This document shows positions 27,906 through 36,692 of a DNA stretch of 64,000 nucleotides, in pieces (position 1 is the stretch's first letter; each line of letters opens with the position of its first letter). Made by a program: the position numbers and the translations under genes. The stretch comes from Sphingomonas sanxanigenens DSM 19645 = NX02. Lineage in GTDB: Bacteria > Pseudomonadota > Alphaproteobacteria > Sphingomonadales > Sphingomonadaceae. Location of the stretch: contig NZ_CP006644.1 of the NCBI RefSeq assembly GCF_000512205.2, positions 62,001-126,000 of the forward strand. The letters are read 5' to 3'. A model generated the notes under the pieces. It had not been told where the DNA came from. It searched no databases and was given only the letters and a program-made list of their open reading frames with translations.

Positions 27906-29150
27906 TCATGCCACCGCCGCCGGTCCCACGGCGGGGCGGAGCAACGCCCCGAACCCGGCGCAGGCGATACACAGCATGGCCGACAGCAGCGCCAGCTGCG
28001 TCAGTGCGTCAGCGCCGATCCCGCCCGCCTGCAACGCGATCCACTGGCCGGTCATCAGGCCGGACAGCCCCAGCGCGATCTTGGTCGAGGCGGTGAACAG
28101 GCTGTAGCTGAATGCAGCAGCGCCACGATCCTCGCTCGCACCGCTGCGTTCGATCAGTTCCGAAAAACGCGACCAGGCGAGGAAGATGACGCCGCCTACA
28201 CCCGCGCCGAAAAGCGAGATGCCGATCGCCGCGCTCCATGCGCCCTGCCGCAGCGTGACGGTCAGCAGCAGCATCGCCGCTGCGGTGGCAAGATAGGCAA
28301 GGCTCAGCCCGCACCTTGTGCCGTGCCGCCGTGCCACCGGCGACCACAACCACACCGCCGCCAGCCGCCACAGGCTGATTAGCAACAGCACGTTGGCGAT
28401 GATGGCCATGGAGAAATTGTCGAGATGGAGCAGCGCCTTGCCCATCGCCGCGATCGCCGCGAGGCCGCACATCTGCGCGAGGCAGAACATCAGCACATCG
28501 CGGTTGGGTTGCAGGCGTCGTGGCGATGCCAGCGTCTCGATCGGCACCAGCGCGCGGCCGACGCGCGCGAACAGCCAGGGGAGGGGCAGCAGCAGGATGA
28601 ACGCCGCGGCGCCGATCGCGGCGAAGGCAAAGCCCGCCCCCGGGCCGTCGGTGCGGCCGGCAAAGACCAGCGGAATGGCGGCAACACCGATGATGATCGC
28701 GGCCAGCGCGCTCACGCCGCTGCGCCACCGCGTCACCGCGAGATGGCCGTGAGCCACGCTGAGCGCGGCGACGAGGCTGTTATGGGGCACATCGAACAGC
28801 GGAAAGCTGGATCGGAACAGCAGCATCGCCGCCGCGGCCGGCAGCACTGCGGCATGCGGCAGGAAGGGCAGGGCGGCGAAGGTCAGGCAGGCGGCGAGCA
28901 TCGCGATCGTCGAGATCGCCGGCAGGCGACGCAGCAGTGCCGGATGGCGCTTGAGGCAGGCGCCCCAAACGGCATCGAGCAGCGCATTCCAGAACGAGGC
29001 GGCGACGAAGATCAGCCCGGCGAGCGCCGGCTCGATATCGAGGATCGCGATCAGCGTGTAGAGCGAAAGCGCGTCCTCGCCCGCCCAGAGCAGGCTCTTG
29101 CCGCCATGAGACACGGCGAAGGCATAGAGGTTGAGACGGTCGGCGCGCAC
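27906..29150 (-). CDS. MFS transporter, GPH-like
   Basis: 414 residues, about twelve hydrophobic helices. HGGKSLLWAGEDALSLYTL at the N-terminus and FPLFDVPHNSLVAAL in the middle resemble glycoside-pentoside-hexuronide-type symporters. The same two features recur in the MFS protein at 59921-61297. GTG start at 29150, 77 bp from the divergent double TetR gene. It precedes the NPP phosphodiesterase, so the substrate may be a product released by that enzyme (inference). Confidence 0.85.
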   Translation of the reverse strand: MRADRLNLYAFAVSHGGKSLLWAGEDALSLYTLIAILDIEPALAGLIFVAASFWNALLDAVWGACLKRHPALLRRLPAISTIAMLAACLTFAALPFLPHAAVLPAAAAMLLFRSSFPLFDVPHNSLVAALSVAHGHLAVTRWRSGVSALAAIIIGVAAIPLVFAGRTDGPGAGFAFAAIGAAAFILLLPLPWLFARVGRALVPIETLASPRRLQPNRDVLMFCLAQMCGLAAIAAMGKALLHLDNFSMAIIANVLLLISLWRLAAVWLWSPVARRHGTRCGLSLAYLATAAAMLLLTVTLRQGAWSAAIGISLFGAGVGGVIFLAWSRFSELIERSGASEDRGAAAFSYSLFTASTKIALGLSGLMTGQWIALQAGGIGADALTQLALLSAMLCIACAGFGALLRPAVGPAAVA

Positions 29151-29227
29151 GGCCCGCCCCTAATCGCGCTTGGTGACACGCCGGGGACAGCGCTGGACTG
29201 GCGCGGGCGCCGCGATATGCAGGTGCG

Positions 29228-30424
29228 ATGACATCAGCGCCCAAAGCCGCCAAGGCTCCCGATCGCGAAACCACCGAGCGCATCGTCGATGCCGCGCGCG
29301 CCGTCATCGCCGAGCGCGGCCTGGAGGGCGCCGGGCTGCGGGTGGTGGCCGAGCGCGCCGGCGTGTCGGTCGGCACGATCAACTATCGCATCGGCGATCG
29401 CGCCGCGCTGATCGAGGCAGTGGCGGATCGCGAGACGGCGCTGCTCGAAGGCGCCCGCGAACGCTGGCGCGCGCGGGTCGGCACCGCCGATGTGCTTGCC
29501 GCCGGGCTGCTGCCCGATCTCGCCGCCGCCTGGCTGGACGAGGGGGCGGGCGAGCGGCGCGTCTCGGCGATCGTCACCGCCGAACTGGCGCTGGCCGCAC
29601 GGCGTGAGCCCGAGGCGCTGCCGGGTGTCGCGCGCTTGCTGGCGGCGAGCGAGGATATCTGGCGCGATGTGCTGGCGGGATCGCCCGGCGCGGGGCGGCT
29701 CGCGGCGATCGTCGCCGATTATTGCTTCGACGAGCAACCCTTCTCGATCCTGCTCGCTGCCGAGACCGACTATCGCCTGCTTCGCGCCTCGACGATCCGC
29801 GCGCTGCTCGCTCCGCATTGGCCGCGCGTCTCGCCGGCCGCGAGCCGGTGGCACATGCAGGTCGTCGAACGGCTGGCGGTGCCGTCGGCGGCGGCGCTCG
29901 ATGATGGCGCGCCGCCGCAGGGGCTGAAGGCGGTGATCGCCGACCGCATCGGCGAGCTGCTGCAGGCGCATGGTTTCGCGACGGTCTCGCACCGGCGCGT
30001 CGCGCAGGCGGTGGCGGCGCCGGTGTCGACGATCGCGCATCATTTTCCCGCACAGCGGGATCTCGTGCTCGGCGGCGTCGAGGCGATGTACCGCAGCATG
30101 CGCGCGGCGCTGCGCCGCACCGACGATGCGAGCGCCGGCGGCTTCGGCGTGATCCTGCTCACCCATGAGGCGGCGCTGACCGCGCTGCGCGATCCGGCGC
30201 TGATCCCGTTCGCGATCGATATGCGCCGCCGTCGCGCGGAAAACGTCCACATGATGGTGGCCAAGGCGCTGGGAATCGAGGCCGCAGCGGCGCGCGATAT
30301 CACCCAGGCGGTGATCATGGCGCTGATCGGGCAGCACATCCGATTGGGTGCGCGGGGCGAAGGCGTTTCGCTCGTCCGTTTCGCCGCCGAACTGCGTGAT
30401 ACCGTACGATCGTCTGAAGGATAA
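29228..30424 (+). CDS. Tandem double TetR-family regulator
   Basis: 398 residues containing two TetR-type N-terminal DNA-binding domains in one chain. The first is at about 15-65 (RIVDAARAVIAERGLEGAGL, RAGVSVGTINYRIGDRAALI) and the second at about 235-285 (IGELLQAHGFATVSHRRVAQ, PVSTIAHHFPAQRDLVLGG). Each is followed by a helical ligand-binding-like region, so the protein resembles two fused TetR monomers. It is divergent from the MFS-NPP operon and directly upstream of the TonB receptor; control of one or both is likely. Most TetR proteins are about 200 residues. Confidence 0.88.
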   Translation: MTSAPKAAKAPDRETTERIVDAARAVIAERGLEGAGLRVVAERAGVSVGTINYRIGDRAALIEAVADRETALLEGARERWRARVGTADVLAAGLLPDLAAAWLDEGAGERRVSAIVTAELALAARREPEALPGVARLLAASEDIWRDVLAGSPGAGRLAAIVADYCFDEQPFSILLAAETDYRLLRASTIRALLAPHWPRVSPAASRWHMQVVERLAVPSAAALDDGAPPQGLKAVIADRIGELLQAHGFATVSHRRVAQAVAAPVSTIAHHFPAQRDLVLGGVEAMYRSMRAALRRTDDASAGGFGVILLTHEAALTALRDPALIPFAIDMRRRRAENVHMMVAKALGIEAAAARDITQAVIMALIGQHIRLGARGEGVSLVRFAAELRDTVRSSEG

Positions 30425-30461
30425 ATCTAAAAAGGGATAATTTCCGGTACGGTCGTCTTAA
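30405..30461 (+). promoter_or_regulatory. Two direct repeats upstream of the TonB receptor, candidate operator
   Basis: TACGATCGTCTGAA at 30405 and TACGGTCGTCTTAA at 30448 differ at two of 14 positions and are spaced 43 bp apart, about four helical turns. The first overlaps the 3' end of the double TetR gene. Tandem sites would suit a regulator with two DNA-binding domains, but binding is unproven. Confidence 0.45.
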
Positions 30462-30520
30462 AAGCGTAATCGTCCGCTCCTAGGGCGCGCTCCAACGCAT
30501 CAATGCCAGGGAGTCGTGCA

Positions 30521-32818
30521 ATGTCCGGATTCGGGGGAAAGAAGAGCTTTTATCTGCGGTCGGCGGCGCTGATCGGCGCGCTCGCGCCGTTCGCCGCTTC
30601 GGCCGCACAGGCGCAGGAAAGTGCGGCGCCGGCCGCCGAGGCGGGGGACTCGCTGCCGGAGATCGTCGTCACCGCCGAGCGCCGCCGCGAAAGCAGCCAG
30701 CGCGTGCCGCTGGCGATCCAGTCGATCGACGGCGAGGCGCTGGCGCAGGTCGGCTACACCTCGGTCACCGACCTGCAATATGTCATGCCCGGCGTCCAAT
30801 ATGATCCGACGCAGGGCGCCGCGTTCCAGATCCGCGGCGTCGGCAGCACCTCGTTCGACTTTTCCAACGCCAAGTCGGTCAGCGTCGTCGTCGACGATGT
30901 CGTGATGGACGGCCAGCGCGCCAACGGCCTGACCGGCCTCGTCGATATCGCGCGCGTCGACGTGCTGATGGGGCCGCAGGGCACCTTGTTCGGCAAGAAC
31001 GCCACGTCCGGCGTCATCGCGGTCTCGACCAACCAGCCCAGGCTCGGCGAGACGACCTTCCGCGGCAGCGCCAGCTATGGCGAGCATGAGGAGCGCATCC
31101 TCAATGCCACCGTCAACCTGCCGCTTGGCGACATCGCCGCGCTGCGCGTCTCGGGCTTCGAACAGGCGCAGGACGGGTTCGGCCGCAACGTCACCCTCGA
31201 CCGCCTCGTCGGCTCGACGCACGAATATGGCGGCCGCGCGCGGCTGCTGCTCGAACCGTCCGATGCGCTGAGCTTCACCCTCTCGGGCGACTATGCCTAT
31301 CATTGGGACAGCAGCGTGCGCACGCCGGTGTCGGGCCAGCCCGCCAACGTCACCGCCTTGCTCAACGCGCTCGGCGTGTTCCCCAACCCGAAGAATGCCG
31401 ACACCGCCGACTCCTCCTTCGGTGAGATCACCACCGAGGAATGGGGCACCTCGCTCAAGATCGAGGCGAAGCTCGGCGACCACGACCTGACGTCGATCAC
31501 CGCCTATCGCTACACGCGCTACGACAACTCCACCCCCGCCAGCCTGCTGCCGGCGGACCAATATTCCTACATCCCGTTCAACCTCGGCGCGCTGGATACC
31601 GACAAGGTCAGCCAGGAAATCCACATCGCGTCGCCCACCGGCCGGTTCGTCGAATATCTCGCCGGCTTCTTCTACAACGATCTGCGCGCGCGGCAGACGC
31701 AGCTGCAGTGGGCCACGCTGGGCGCGCCGCTCTATGACGCCAACGGCACGCCGCGCCCGACCCTGATCGCGCTGACCGGCGCGATCGGCGTCGATGGCAA
31801 TTCATCGCTGTTCGACGCGCGCAACGAGACCATCGCCGGCTTCGGCCAGGTGAAGTTCAACGTCACGCCGCAGCTCAGCCTGACCCTGGGCGGCCGCTAC
31901 ACGTCCGACAGCAATTCGCAGAGCCTCGACTTCGTGACGATCGATCCGCTGCCGATCGCCGGCTATACTCCGAATTTCGTCGGATCGAGCGCGGCGCCGG
32001 CCCTGTCCTACGGCAAGGTGAAGGGCGACAATTTCTCCTACCGGATCGCCCCGCAGTTCCAGATCACGCCGGACGTACTGCTCTATGCGACCTATTCGAC
32101 CGGCTACAAGCCGGCGGGCATCGCCTTCGTCGGCAACAAATATGCGCCCTATCGCGACGAGACGGTGAAGAGCTGGGAAGCCGGCATCAAGTCCGAATGG
32201 TTCAACCGCCGGCTGCGCGTGAACCTCGACATCTTCCGCTCGGACTTCAAGGATTTCCAGGCGACCATCCTCACCAAGATCCCCGATGGCGCGGGCGGGC
32301 TGCTCGATGCGACGGTGATCGGCAATGCCGGCGGCCTGCGCACGCAGGGCGTGGAGGGCAGCATCGCGGCGCAGCCGGTGCGCGGCCTCACCCTGTCGGG
32401 CGCGCTGACCTACACCGACGCGAAGTTCACCGACTATGTCTACAACGCGACGACCAACTATACCGACACGCGGCTGACCAACTCGCCCGAATGGTCCGGT
32501 ACCGCCGCGGTCGATTATGAGCACCGCTTCGATTCCGGCTTCGGCGTGCGCGCCCATGCCGACTATGCCTATCGCAGCGAATATTGGACGGTGGTCGGCC
32601 AGCCCGCTTACTCGCGCGTGCCCGGCTATGGCCTCGTCAACGGCCGGCTGACCGTCTCGCTGCCCGACAGCAATGTCGAGTTCGGCGTCTATGGCCGCAA
32701 CCTGTTCGACACCTATTTCTCCACCGGCTGGCAGAATTACGGGGCGCTCGGCATCCTGCACTACACCTCGCCCAACGCCCGCCGCACGCTCGGCGGCTTC
32801 GTCAACGTCAACTTCTGA
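30521..32818 (+). CDS. TonB-dependent outer membrane receptor
   Basis: About 765 residues. A signal peptide (YLRSAALIGALAPFAASAAQ) is followed by a TonB-box-like segment (PEIVVTAERRRES) and the plug domain (VPLAIQSIDGEALAQVGYTS, LMGPQGTLFGKNATSGVI). A 22-strand barrel follows and ends in the expected aromatic FVNVNF. It should import a large substrate across the outer membrane using TonB energy; substrate unknown. ATG 30521 is chosen because AGGGAG lies just upstream and the signal peptide then starts cleanly. The PLC-like gene starts 16 bp downstream. Confidence 0.95.
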   Translation: MSGFGGKKSFYLRSAALIGALAPFAASAAQAQESAAPAAEAGDSLPEIVVTAERRRESSQRVPLAIQSIDGEALAQVGYTSVTDLQYVMPGVQYDPTQGAAFQIRGVGSTSFDFSNAKSVSVVVDDVVMDGQRANGLTGLVDIARVDVLMGPQGTLFGKNATSGVIAVSTNQPRLGETTFRGSASYGEHEERILNATVNLPLGDIAALRVSGFEQAQDGFGRNVTLDRLVGSTHEYGGRARLLLEPSDALSFTLSGDYAYHWDSSVRTPVSGQPANVTALLNALGVFPNPKNADTADSSFGEITTEEWGTSLKIEAKLGDHDLTSITAYRYTRYDNSTPASLLPADQYSYIPFNLGALDTDKVSQEIHIASPTGRFVEYLAGFFYNDLRARQTQLQWATLGAPLYDANGTPRPTLIALTGAIGVDGNSSLFDARNETIAGFGQVKFNVTPQLSLTLGGRYTSDSNSQSLDFVTIDPLPIAGYTPNFVGSSAAPALSYGKVKGDNFSYRIAPQFQITPDVLLYATYSTGYKPAGIAFVGNKYAPYRDETVKSWEAGIKSEWFNRRLRVNLDIFRSDFKDFQATILTKIPDGAGGLLDATVIGNAGGLRTQGVEGSIAAQPVRGLTLSGALTYTDAKFTDYVYNATTNYTDTRLTNSPEWSGTAAVDYEHRFDSGFGVRAHADYAYRSEYWTVVGQPAYSRVPGYGLVNGRLTVSLPDSNVEFGVYGRNLFDTYFSTGWQNYGALGILHYTSPNARRTLGGFVNVNF

Positions 32819-32834
32819 TCCCGGGAATCCGAAC

Positions 32835-34055
32835 ATGTCCTTCCGCATGATCGCGGGGCTGGCGTCGGCGCTTGCGCTGGTCGCCGGCACCGCCGCGGCC
32901 CGGCAGGCCGCCAGCCCGTCCCCGCCGGCAGACGATCTGCCGATCAACGCCATCCAGGTGATCGGCACCCACAACAGCTATGCGCTGCCCGCCGATCCCC
33001 GCACGATGGCGCTGCTCGCCCCGCGCCTTACCGCGCTGATGAAGGGGATGATGGCGCAGATGACGCCCGAGCAGAGCGCGGCGATGGCCGACGAGCATCC
33101 CGGCAGCCTCGCCGACATCGCCAGGTCGCTCGATTATGTGCAGCTGCCGCTGGAAGCGCAGCTCAGGATGGGCGCACGCAGCCTCGAGATCGACCTCCAC
33201 CCCGATCCCAGGGGCGGCGCCTATGCCGATCCGGTGCCCTATCGCATGCTGCGCGAAAAGGGCGAGACCGACCTTGCGCCGATCTATCGCGAGGACCTGG
33301 TCAAGCCGGGGATGAAGGTGCTCCACGTCGCCGATCTCGACTTCCGCAGCCAGTGCCCCACCTTCCGCTCCTGCCTGACGCGGCTGAAGCAATGGTCGGA
33401 CTCCGAACCCGGCCACAGCCCCGTCTTCATCCTGCTCGAACCCAAGATGTCCGGGCTCGAACGCGCCATCCCCGGCGCGGTGCCGGTGCCGCCGTTCGAC
33501 GCCGCGGCCTTTGCCGAGGTGGACGAGACGATCGCGAGCGTGCTGGGGCGCGACAAGGTGCTCGCGCCCGACGATGTCCGCGGTGGGTTGCCGACGCTCG
33601 AAGCCGCGGTGCTGGCCAGGCGCTGGCCCACCGTTGCGCAGGCGCGCGGCAAGTTCGTGTTCCTGTTCCTCGTGCCGGGGATGAACCTCAAGGCGTTCGC
33701 GCCCTATCTCGACGGCCGCCCGTCGCTGCAGGGGCGCATGGCGTTCGTCCAGGGCAAGCCGGGCATGGCCCACGCCGCCTTCATGATGTTCGACAATGCG
33801 CTGACCCGCCAGGCGGAGATCCGCGCCGCGGTGGCGAAGGGCTATCTCGTCCGCACCCGCGCCGACATCGATACGATCGATGCGCGGCAGAACGATCCGA
33901 AGCGCAAGGATGCGGCGCTGGCGAGCGGCGCGCAGATCATCTCGACGGATTACCTCACCGCGCCGAACATCTACGGCAACGACTATCACCTGACGCCGTT
34001 CGCCGGCGGGTGGCGGTGCAATGCGGTGGTGGCGCGGTGTGAAGGGAGGAAGTGA
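32835..34055 (+). CDS. Secreted Ca2+-dependent phosphoinositide-PLC-like phosphodiesterase
   Basis: 406 residues with a signal peptide (MIAGLASALALVAGTAAA). The catalytic core motif IQVIGTHNSYALP carries the first active-site His; RMGARSLEIDLHPDPRGG supplies the Glu/Asp metal ligands, and VLHVADLDFRSQCPTF follows. This is the pattern of the bacterial Ca2+-dependent PI-PLC family. The C-terminal part (IISTDYLTAPN) resembles the TIM-barrel end of GDPD/PLC enzymes. It is in an operon with the TonB receptor, which suggests extracellular or periplasmic cleavage before uptake. Exact substrate is not shown. Confidence 0.88.
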   Translation: MSFRMIAGLASALALVAGTAAARQAASPSPPADDLPINAIQVIGTHNSYALPADPRTMALLAPRLTALMKGMMAQMTPEQSAAMADEHPGSLADIARSLDYVQLPLEAQLRMGARSLEIDLHPDPRGGAYADPVPYRMLREKGETDLAPIYREDLVKPGMKVLHVADLDFRSQCPTFRSCLTRLKQWSDSEPGHSPVFILLEPKMSGLERAIPGAVPVPPFDAAAFAEVDETIASVLGRDKVLAPDDVRGGLPTLEAAVLARRWPTVAQARGKFVFLFLVPGMNLKAFAPYLDGRPSLQGRMAFVQGKPGMAHAAFMMFDNALTRQAEIRAAVAKGYLVRTRADIDTIDARQNDPKRKDAALASGAQIISTDYLTAPNIYGNDYHLTPFAGGWRCNAVVARCEGRK

Positions 34056-34122
34056 GGGGCCTTCCGGGACTTGAGCCCGGCGCTCGGCGACATGAGCCTA
34101 TAGAACGAACGGTTGCATAAAC

Positions 34123-34149
34123 ACCGTTCGTCCCGAGCGAAGTCGAGGG
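34123..34149. repeat. REP-like repeat, left half interrupted by IS110 element
   Basis: CCGTTCGTCCCGAGCGAAGT at 34124 belongs to the same repeat family as 4531-4664. Its inverse partner (CTCGACTTCGCTCGACACGA, 35351) lies on the other side of the insertion sequence. A short palindrome (ACGAACGGT / ACCGTTCGT, 34105-34131) overlaps it. Confidence 0.7.
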
Positions 34150-34237
34150 ACGAGTCGCGCGAAGCCGGGGAGGGTGGCGTTCCTGCCACCCGTGTCTTGC
34201 ATCTTGCGGTCAGCCCGATCTGGTAGTCCAGAAGGGC

Positions 34238-34328
34238 GACCGCCGGGGGTGGCCACCCCCGGCGGTCGGACGGACGGGACCGAGTGTCCCTTGGTTCGAG
34301 CCGTAGTCGAGATCGGTCCGTCCGTCCC
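34238..34328 (+). ncRNA. Candidate IS110 bridge RNA region, two strong hairpins
   Basis: A perfect 30-nt palindrome with arms GACCGCCGGGGGTGG / CCACCCCCGGCGGTC spans 34238-34267. It is followed by a second long stem, GGACGGACGGGACCGA paired with TCGGTCCGTCCGTCC (one-base bulge), ending near 34328. IS110-group elements encode their bridge RNA in the noncoding end upstream of the recombinase, which is where this sits. AGTCGAG (34305-34311), inside the second loop, also occurs in the REP target arm. Expression is not shown. Confidence 0.55.
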
Positions 34329-34348
34329 TTCAAGTCTGGCCTGAACAG

Positions 34349-35335
34349 ATGAAGGGGAGCAAGTCCCGTATGCAAGGAAAGGTCGAGGACAAGTCGCTGC
34401 CGGAGGTCCATGTCGGCGTCGATGTGAGCAAGGCCAATTTGGACATCCACATTCACCCGGTGGGCGAGCAGCTGCGGGTGAGCAACGACAGTGCCGGGCA
34501 TGACCGCCTGGTCGAGGTGCTCGGCCGGTTCGCGGTGAAGCTGGTGCTGATGGAGCCGACGTCGCGCTATCATCGGGACGTCCAACGCCATCTGCATGAT
34601 GCCGGACTGCCGGTGGCGCTCGTCAATCCGCTGAGGGCCAGGCTGTTCGCCGAGGCTGCCGGCAAACTCGCCAAGACCGATGCGATCGATGCCGCCATGC
34701 TGGCATTGATGGCCGATCGCTTCGGCCTCTCGGCATCCGAGCCGGTGAGCCGGCGGCAGGAGGAGCTTCAGGAACTCGTCAGCGCCCGCACCGCGGCGCT
34801 CGCCGAACAGACCGCGCTGCGCAACAGGCTCAGCGTCACGCAGGGCAGCTTCCTCAAGAGCGAACATAAAAGAAGGCTGAGCTCGATCGCCACGCATATC
34901 GATCGCATCGAGGTGAAGATCGAGGAACTGATCAAGGCTGATGCCGAGATGACGCGCAAAGCCAAAATCCTGCGATCCATCCCCGCCATCGGCCCCATCA
35001 GCACCCAGGCCTTCCTCTCATACCTCCACGAACTCGGCCGCATTACCAACAAGCAGGCCGCAGCCCTCGTCGGCCTCGCGCCCTTCGCCCGCGACAGCGG
35101 CGGCATGCGCGGCAAGCGATCCATACGCGGCGGACGCGCCGAGCTCAGATCCACCCTCTACATGGCCGCGCTCGTCGCCAGCCGCCGCAACCCCGACTTG
35201 AAGCGCTTCTACGATGGCCTTCTCGCGCGCGGAAAAGCTCCAAAGCTCGCCCTCATCGCCGTCGCACGAAAACTCGTCGCGCTTGCCAACACCCTCATCA
35301 CCAAAAATCGCGTGTGGGCGCCCAAACCCGCTTGA
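34349..35335 (+). CDS. tnpA: IS110-family transposase (DEDD recombinase)
   Basis: 328 residues. The N-terminal RuvC-like DEDD domain shows HVGVDVSKANLDIHIH, LVLMEPTSRYHRDV and KLAKTDAIDAAMLALMADRF. The C-terminal Transposase_20 domain has ILRSIPAIGPISTQAFLSYL and GLAPFARDSGGMRGKR, with the following SIRGGR containing the likely catalytic Ser. It appears intact. ATG 34370 has a better-placed AGGGGAG site than ATG 34349. Confidence 0.95.
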   Translation: MKGSKSRMQGKVEDKSLPEVHVGVDVSKANLDIHIHPVGEQLRVSNDSAGHDRLVEVLGRFAVKLVLMEPTSRYHRDVQRHLHDAGLPVALVNPLRARLFAEAAGKLAKTDAIDAAMLALMADRFGLSASEPVSRRQEELQELVSARTAALAEQTALRNRLSVTQGSFLKSEHKRRLSSIATHIDRIEVKIEELIKADAEMTRKAKILRSIPAIGPISTQAFLSYLHELGRITNKQAAALVGLAPFARDSGGMRGKRSIRGGRAELRSTLYMAALVASRRNPDLKRFYDGLLARGKAPKLALIAVARKLVALANTLITKNRVWAPKPA

Positions 35336-35356
35336 CCTGGAAGACAGATGCTCGAC

Positions 35357-35431
35357 TTCGCTCGACACGAACGGGTTCTGTTTCGCTCGACACGAACGGG
35401 TTCTGTTTCGCTCGACACGAACGGGTTCTGT
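35357..35431. repeat. Three perfect 25-bp tandem repeats
   Basis: A 25-bp unit (starting TTCGCTCGACACGAACGGGT and ending TCTGT) is repeated three times without change. The first unit is the right arm of the REP-like repeat next to the IS110 element. The units have no spacers, so it is not a CRISPR array. Confidence 0.9.
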
Positions 35432-35494
35432 TGGCCCCGCACGGACCGAACCGGGGCGGGCCGGGCCGGGGGCGGGGCGATCCGCCCCTTCACA

Positions 35495-36595
35495 TCACAC
35501 GTTGAACCGGAACAACAGCACGTCGCCATCCTTGACGACATACTCCTTGCCTTCGGACCGCAGCTTGCCGTTGTCGCGCGCGCCGGCTTCGCCCTTGAAC
35601 TGGATATAATCCTCATAGGCGATCGTCTCGGCGCGGATGAAGCCGCGTTCGAAATCGGAGTGGATCGCACCCGCGGCCTGCGGTGCCTTGGAGCCCACCG
35701 GGATCGTCCAGGCGCGGGTTTCCTTGGGGCCGCAGGTGAAGAAGGTCAGCAGGTCGAGCAGCGCATAGCCGGCGCGGATCACGCGGGCGAGGCCGGTTTC
35801 CTCGAGGCCGAGGTCTGCCAGGAACACGGCGCGATCTTCCGGATCCATCGTCGCGATCTCGGCCTCGATCGCGGCGGAGACCACCACCGCCTGCGCGCCC
35901 TCGGCCTTCGCCTTCTCGAACACGCGCGCCGACTGGGCATTGCCGTCCGCCGCGCTCTCTTCCTCGACGTTGCAGACATAGAGCACCGGCTTGGCGGTGA
36001 GGAGCTGCGCCTGCAGCAGCACGCGCGCTTCCTCCTCGTCCCTGGGCTGGGTCAGCCGGGCGGGCTTGCCCTCGCGCAGCAGTTCGAGCGCCTGGCCGAG
36101 CACGGAGGCCGCGACCTTCGCCTCCTTGTCGCCCTGCGCCGCCTTCTTGGCGAAGGCCGGCACGCGCTTTTCGAGGCTCTCGAGGTCCGACAGCATCAGC
36201 TCGGTCTCGACCGTCTCGGCGTCGGCGATCGGATCGACCTTGTTGTCGACATGCTGGATGTCGTCATTCTCGAAGCAGCGCAGCACATGGACGATCGCGT
36301 CCACCTCGCGGATGTTGCCGAGGAACTGGTTGCCCAGGCCCTCGCCCTTGCTGGCGCCGCGCACCAGCCCGGCGATGTCGACGAAGCCGAGCTGCGTCTC
36401 GATGATCTTCTGCGAACCGGCGATCTCCGCCAGCCTGGTCAGGCGCGGATCGGGCACCGCGACCTGTCCGACATTGGGCTCGATCGTGCAGAAGGGATAG
36501 TTCGCCGCCTGCGCCGCCGCGGTCTCGGTGAGCGCGTTGAAGAGGGTGGACTTGCCGACGTTCGGCAGGCCGACGATGCCGCAGCGAAAACCCAT
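35495..36595 (-). CDS. ychF: Redox-regulated ribosome-binding ATPase YchF
   Basis: 366 residues, Obg-family P-loop protein that prefers ATP. It contains GIVGLPNVGKSTLFNALT (G1), DIAGLVRGASKGEGLGNQFL (G3), a degenerate G4 typical for YchF, and the C-terminal TGS-like domain ending EYVVKDGDVLLFRFNV. ATG 36595 gives normal family length; the longer frame upstream is not used. Confidence 0.97.
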   Translation of the reverse strand: MGFRCGIVGLPNVGKSTLFNALTETAAAQAANYPFCTIEPNVGQVAVPDPRLTRLAEIAGSQKIIETQLGFVDIAGLVRGASKGEGLGNQFLGNIREVDAIVHVLRCFENDDIQHVDNKVDPIADAETVETELMLSDLESLEKRVPAFAKKAAQGDKEAKVAASVLGQALELLREGKPARLTQPRDEEEARVLLQAQLLTAKPVLYVCNVEEESAADGNAQSARVFEKAKAEGAQAVVVSAAIEAEIATMDPEDRAVFLADLGLEETGLARVIRAGYALLDLLTFFTCGPKETRAWTIPVGSKAPQAAGAIHSDFERGFIRAETIAYEDYIQFKGEAGARDNGKLRSEGKEYVVKDGDVLLFRFNV

Positions 36596-36692
36596 GGGAA
36601 AAGCTATCCTGTCTTGTGATGCGGCGCCCGGCACCGCGAGATTCCGCGCCAGATAGGAGCAAATCGTCGCGAAGACCAGCGCTCCACCCACT

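Larger units (their letters stand above)
34190..35350 (+). mobile_element. IS110-family insertion sequence (ends approximate)
   Basis: A single DEDD-transposase gene is preceded by about 150-160 bp of structured noncoding DNA and followed by only about 15 bp. REP-like half-repeats flank it (34123 and 35351), so it appears inserted in a REP. The family makes no long terminal inverted repeats, and exact ends cannot be set by eye; TGTCTT near 34193 and its inverse AAGACA near 35342 are possible boundaries. Confidence 0.75.

Noticed and set aside
35357-35431. CRISPR array
   Set aside because: Three directly adjoining 25-bp units without spacers and no cas genes; a simple tandem repeat.
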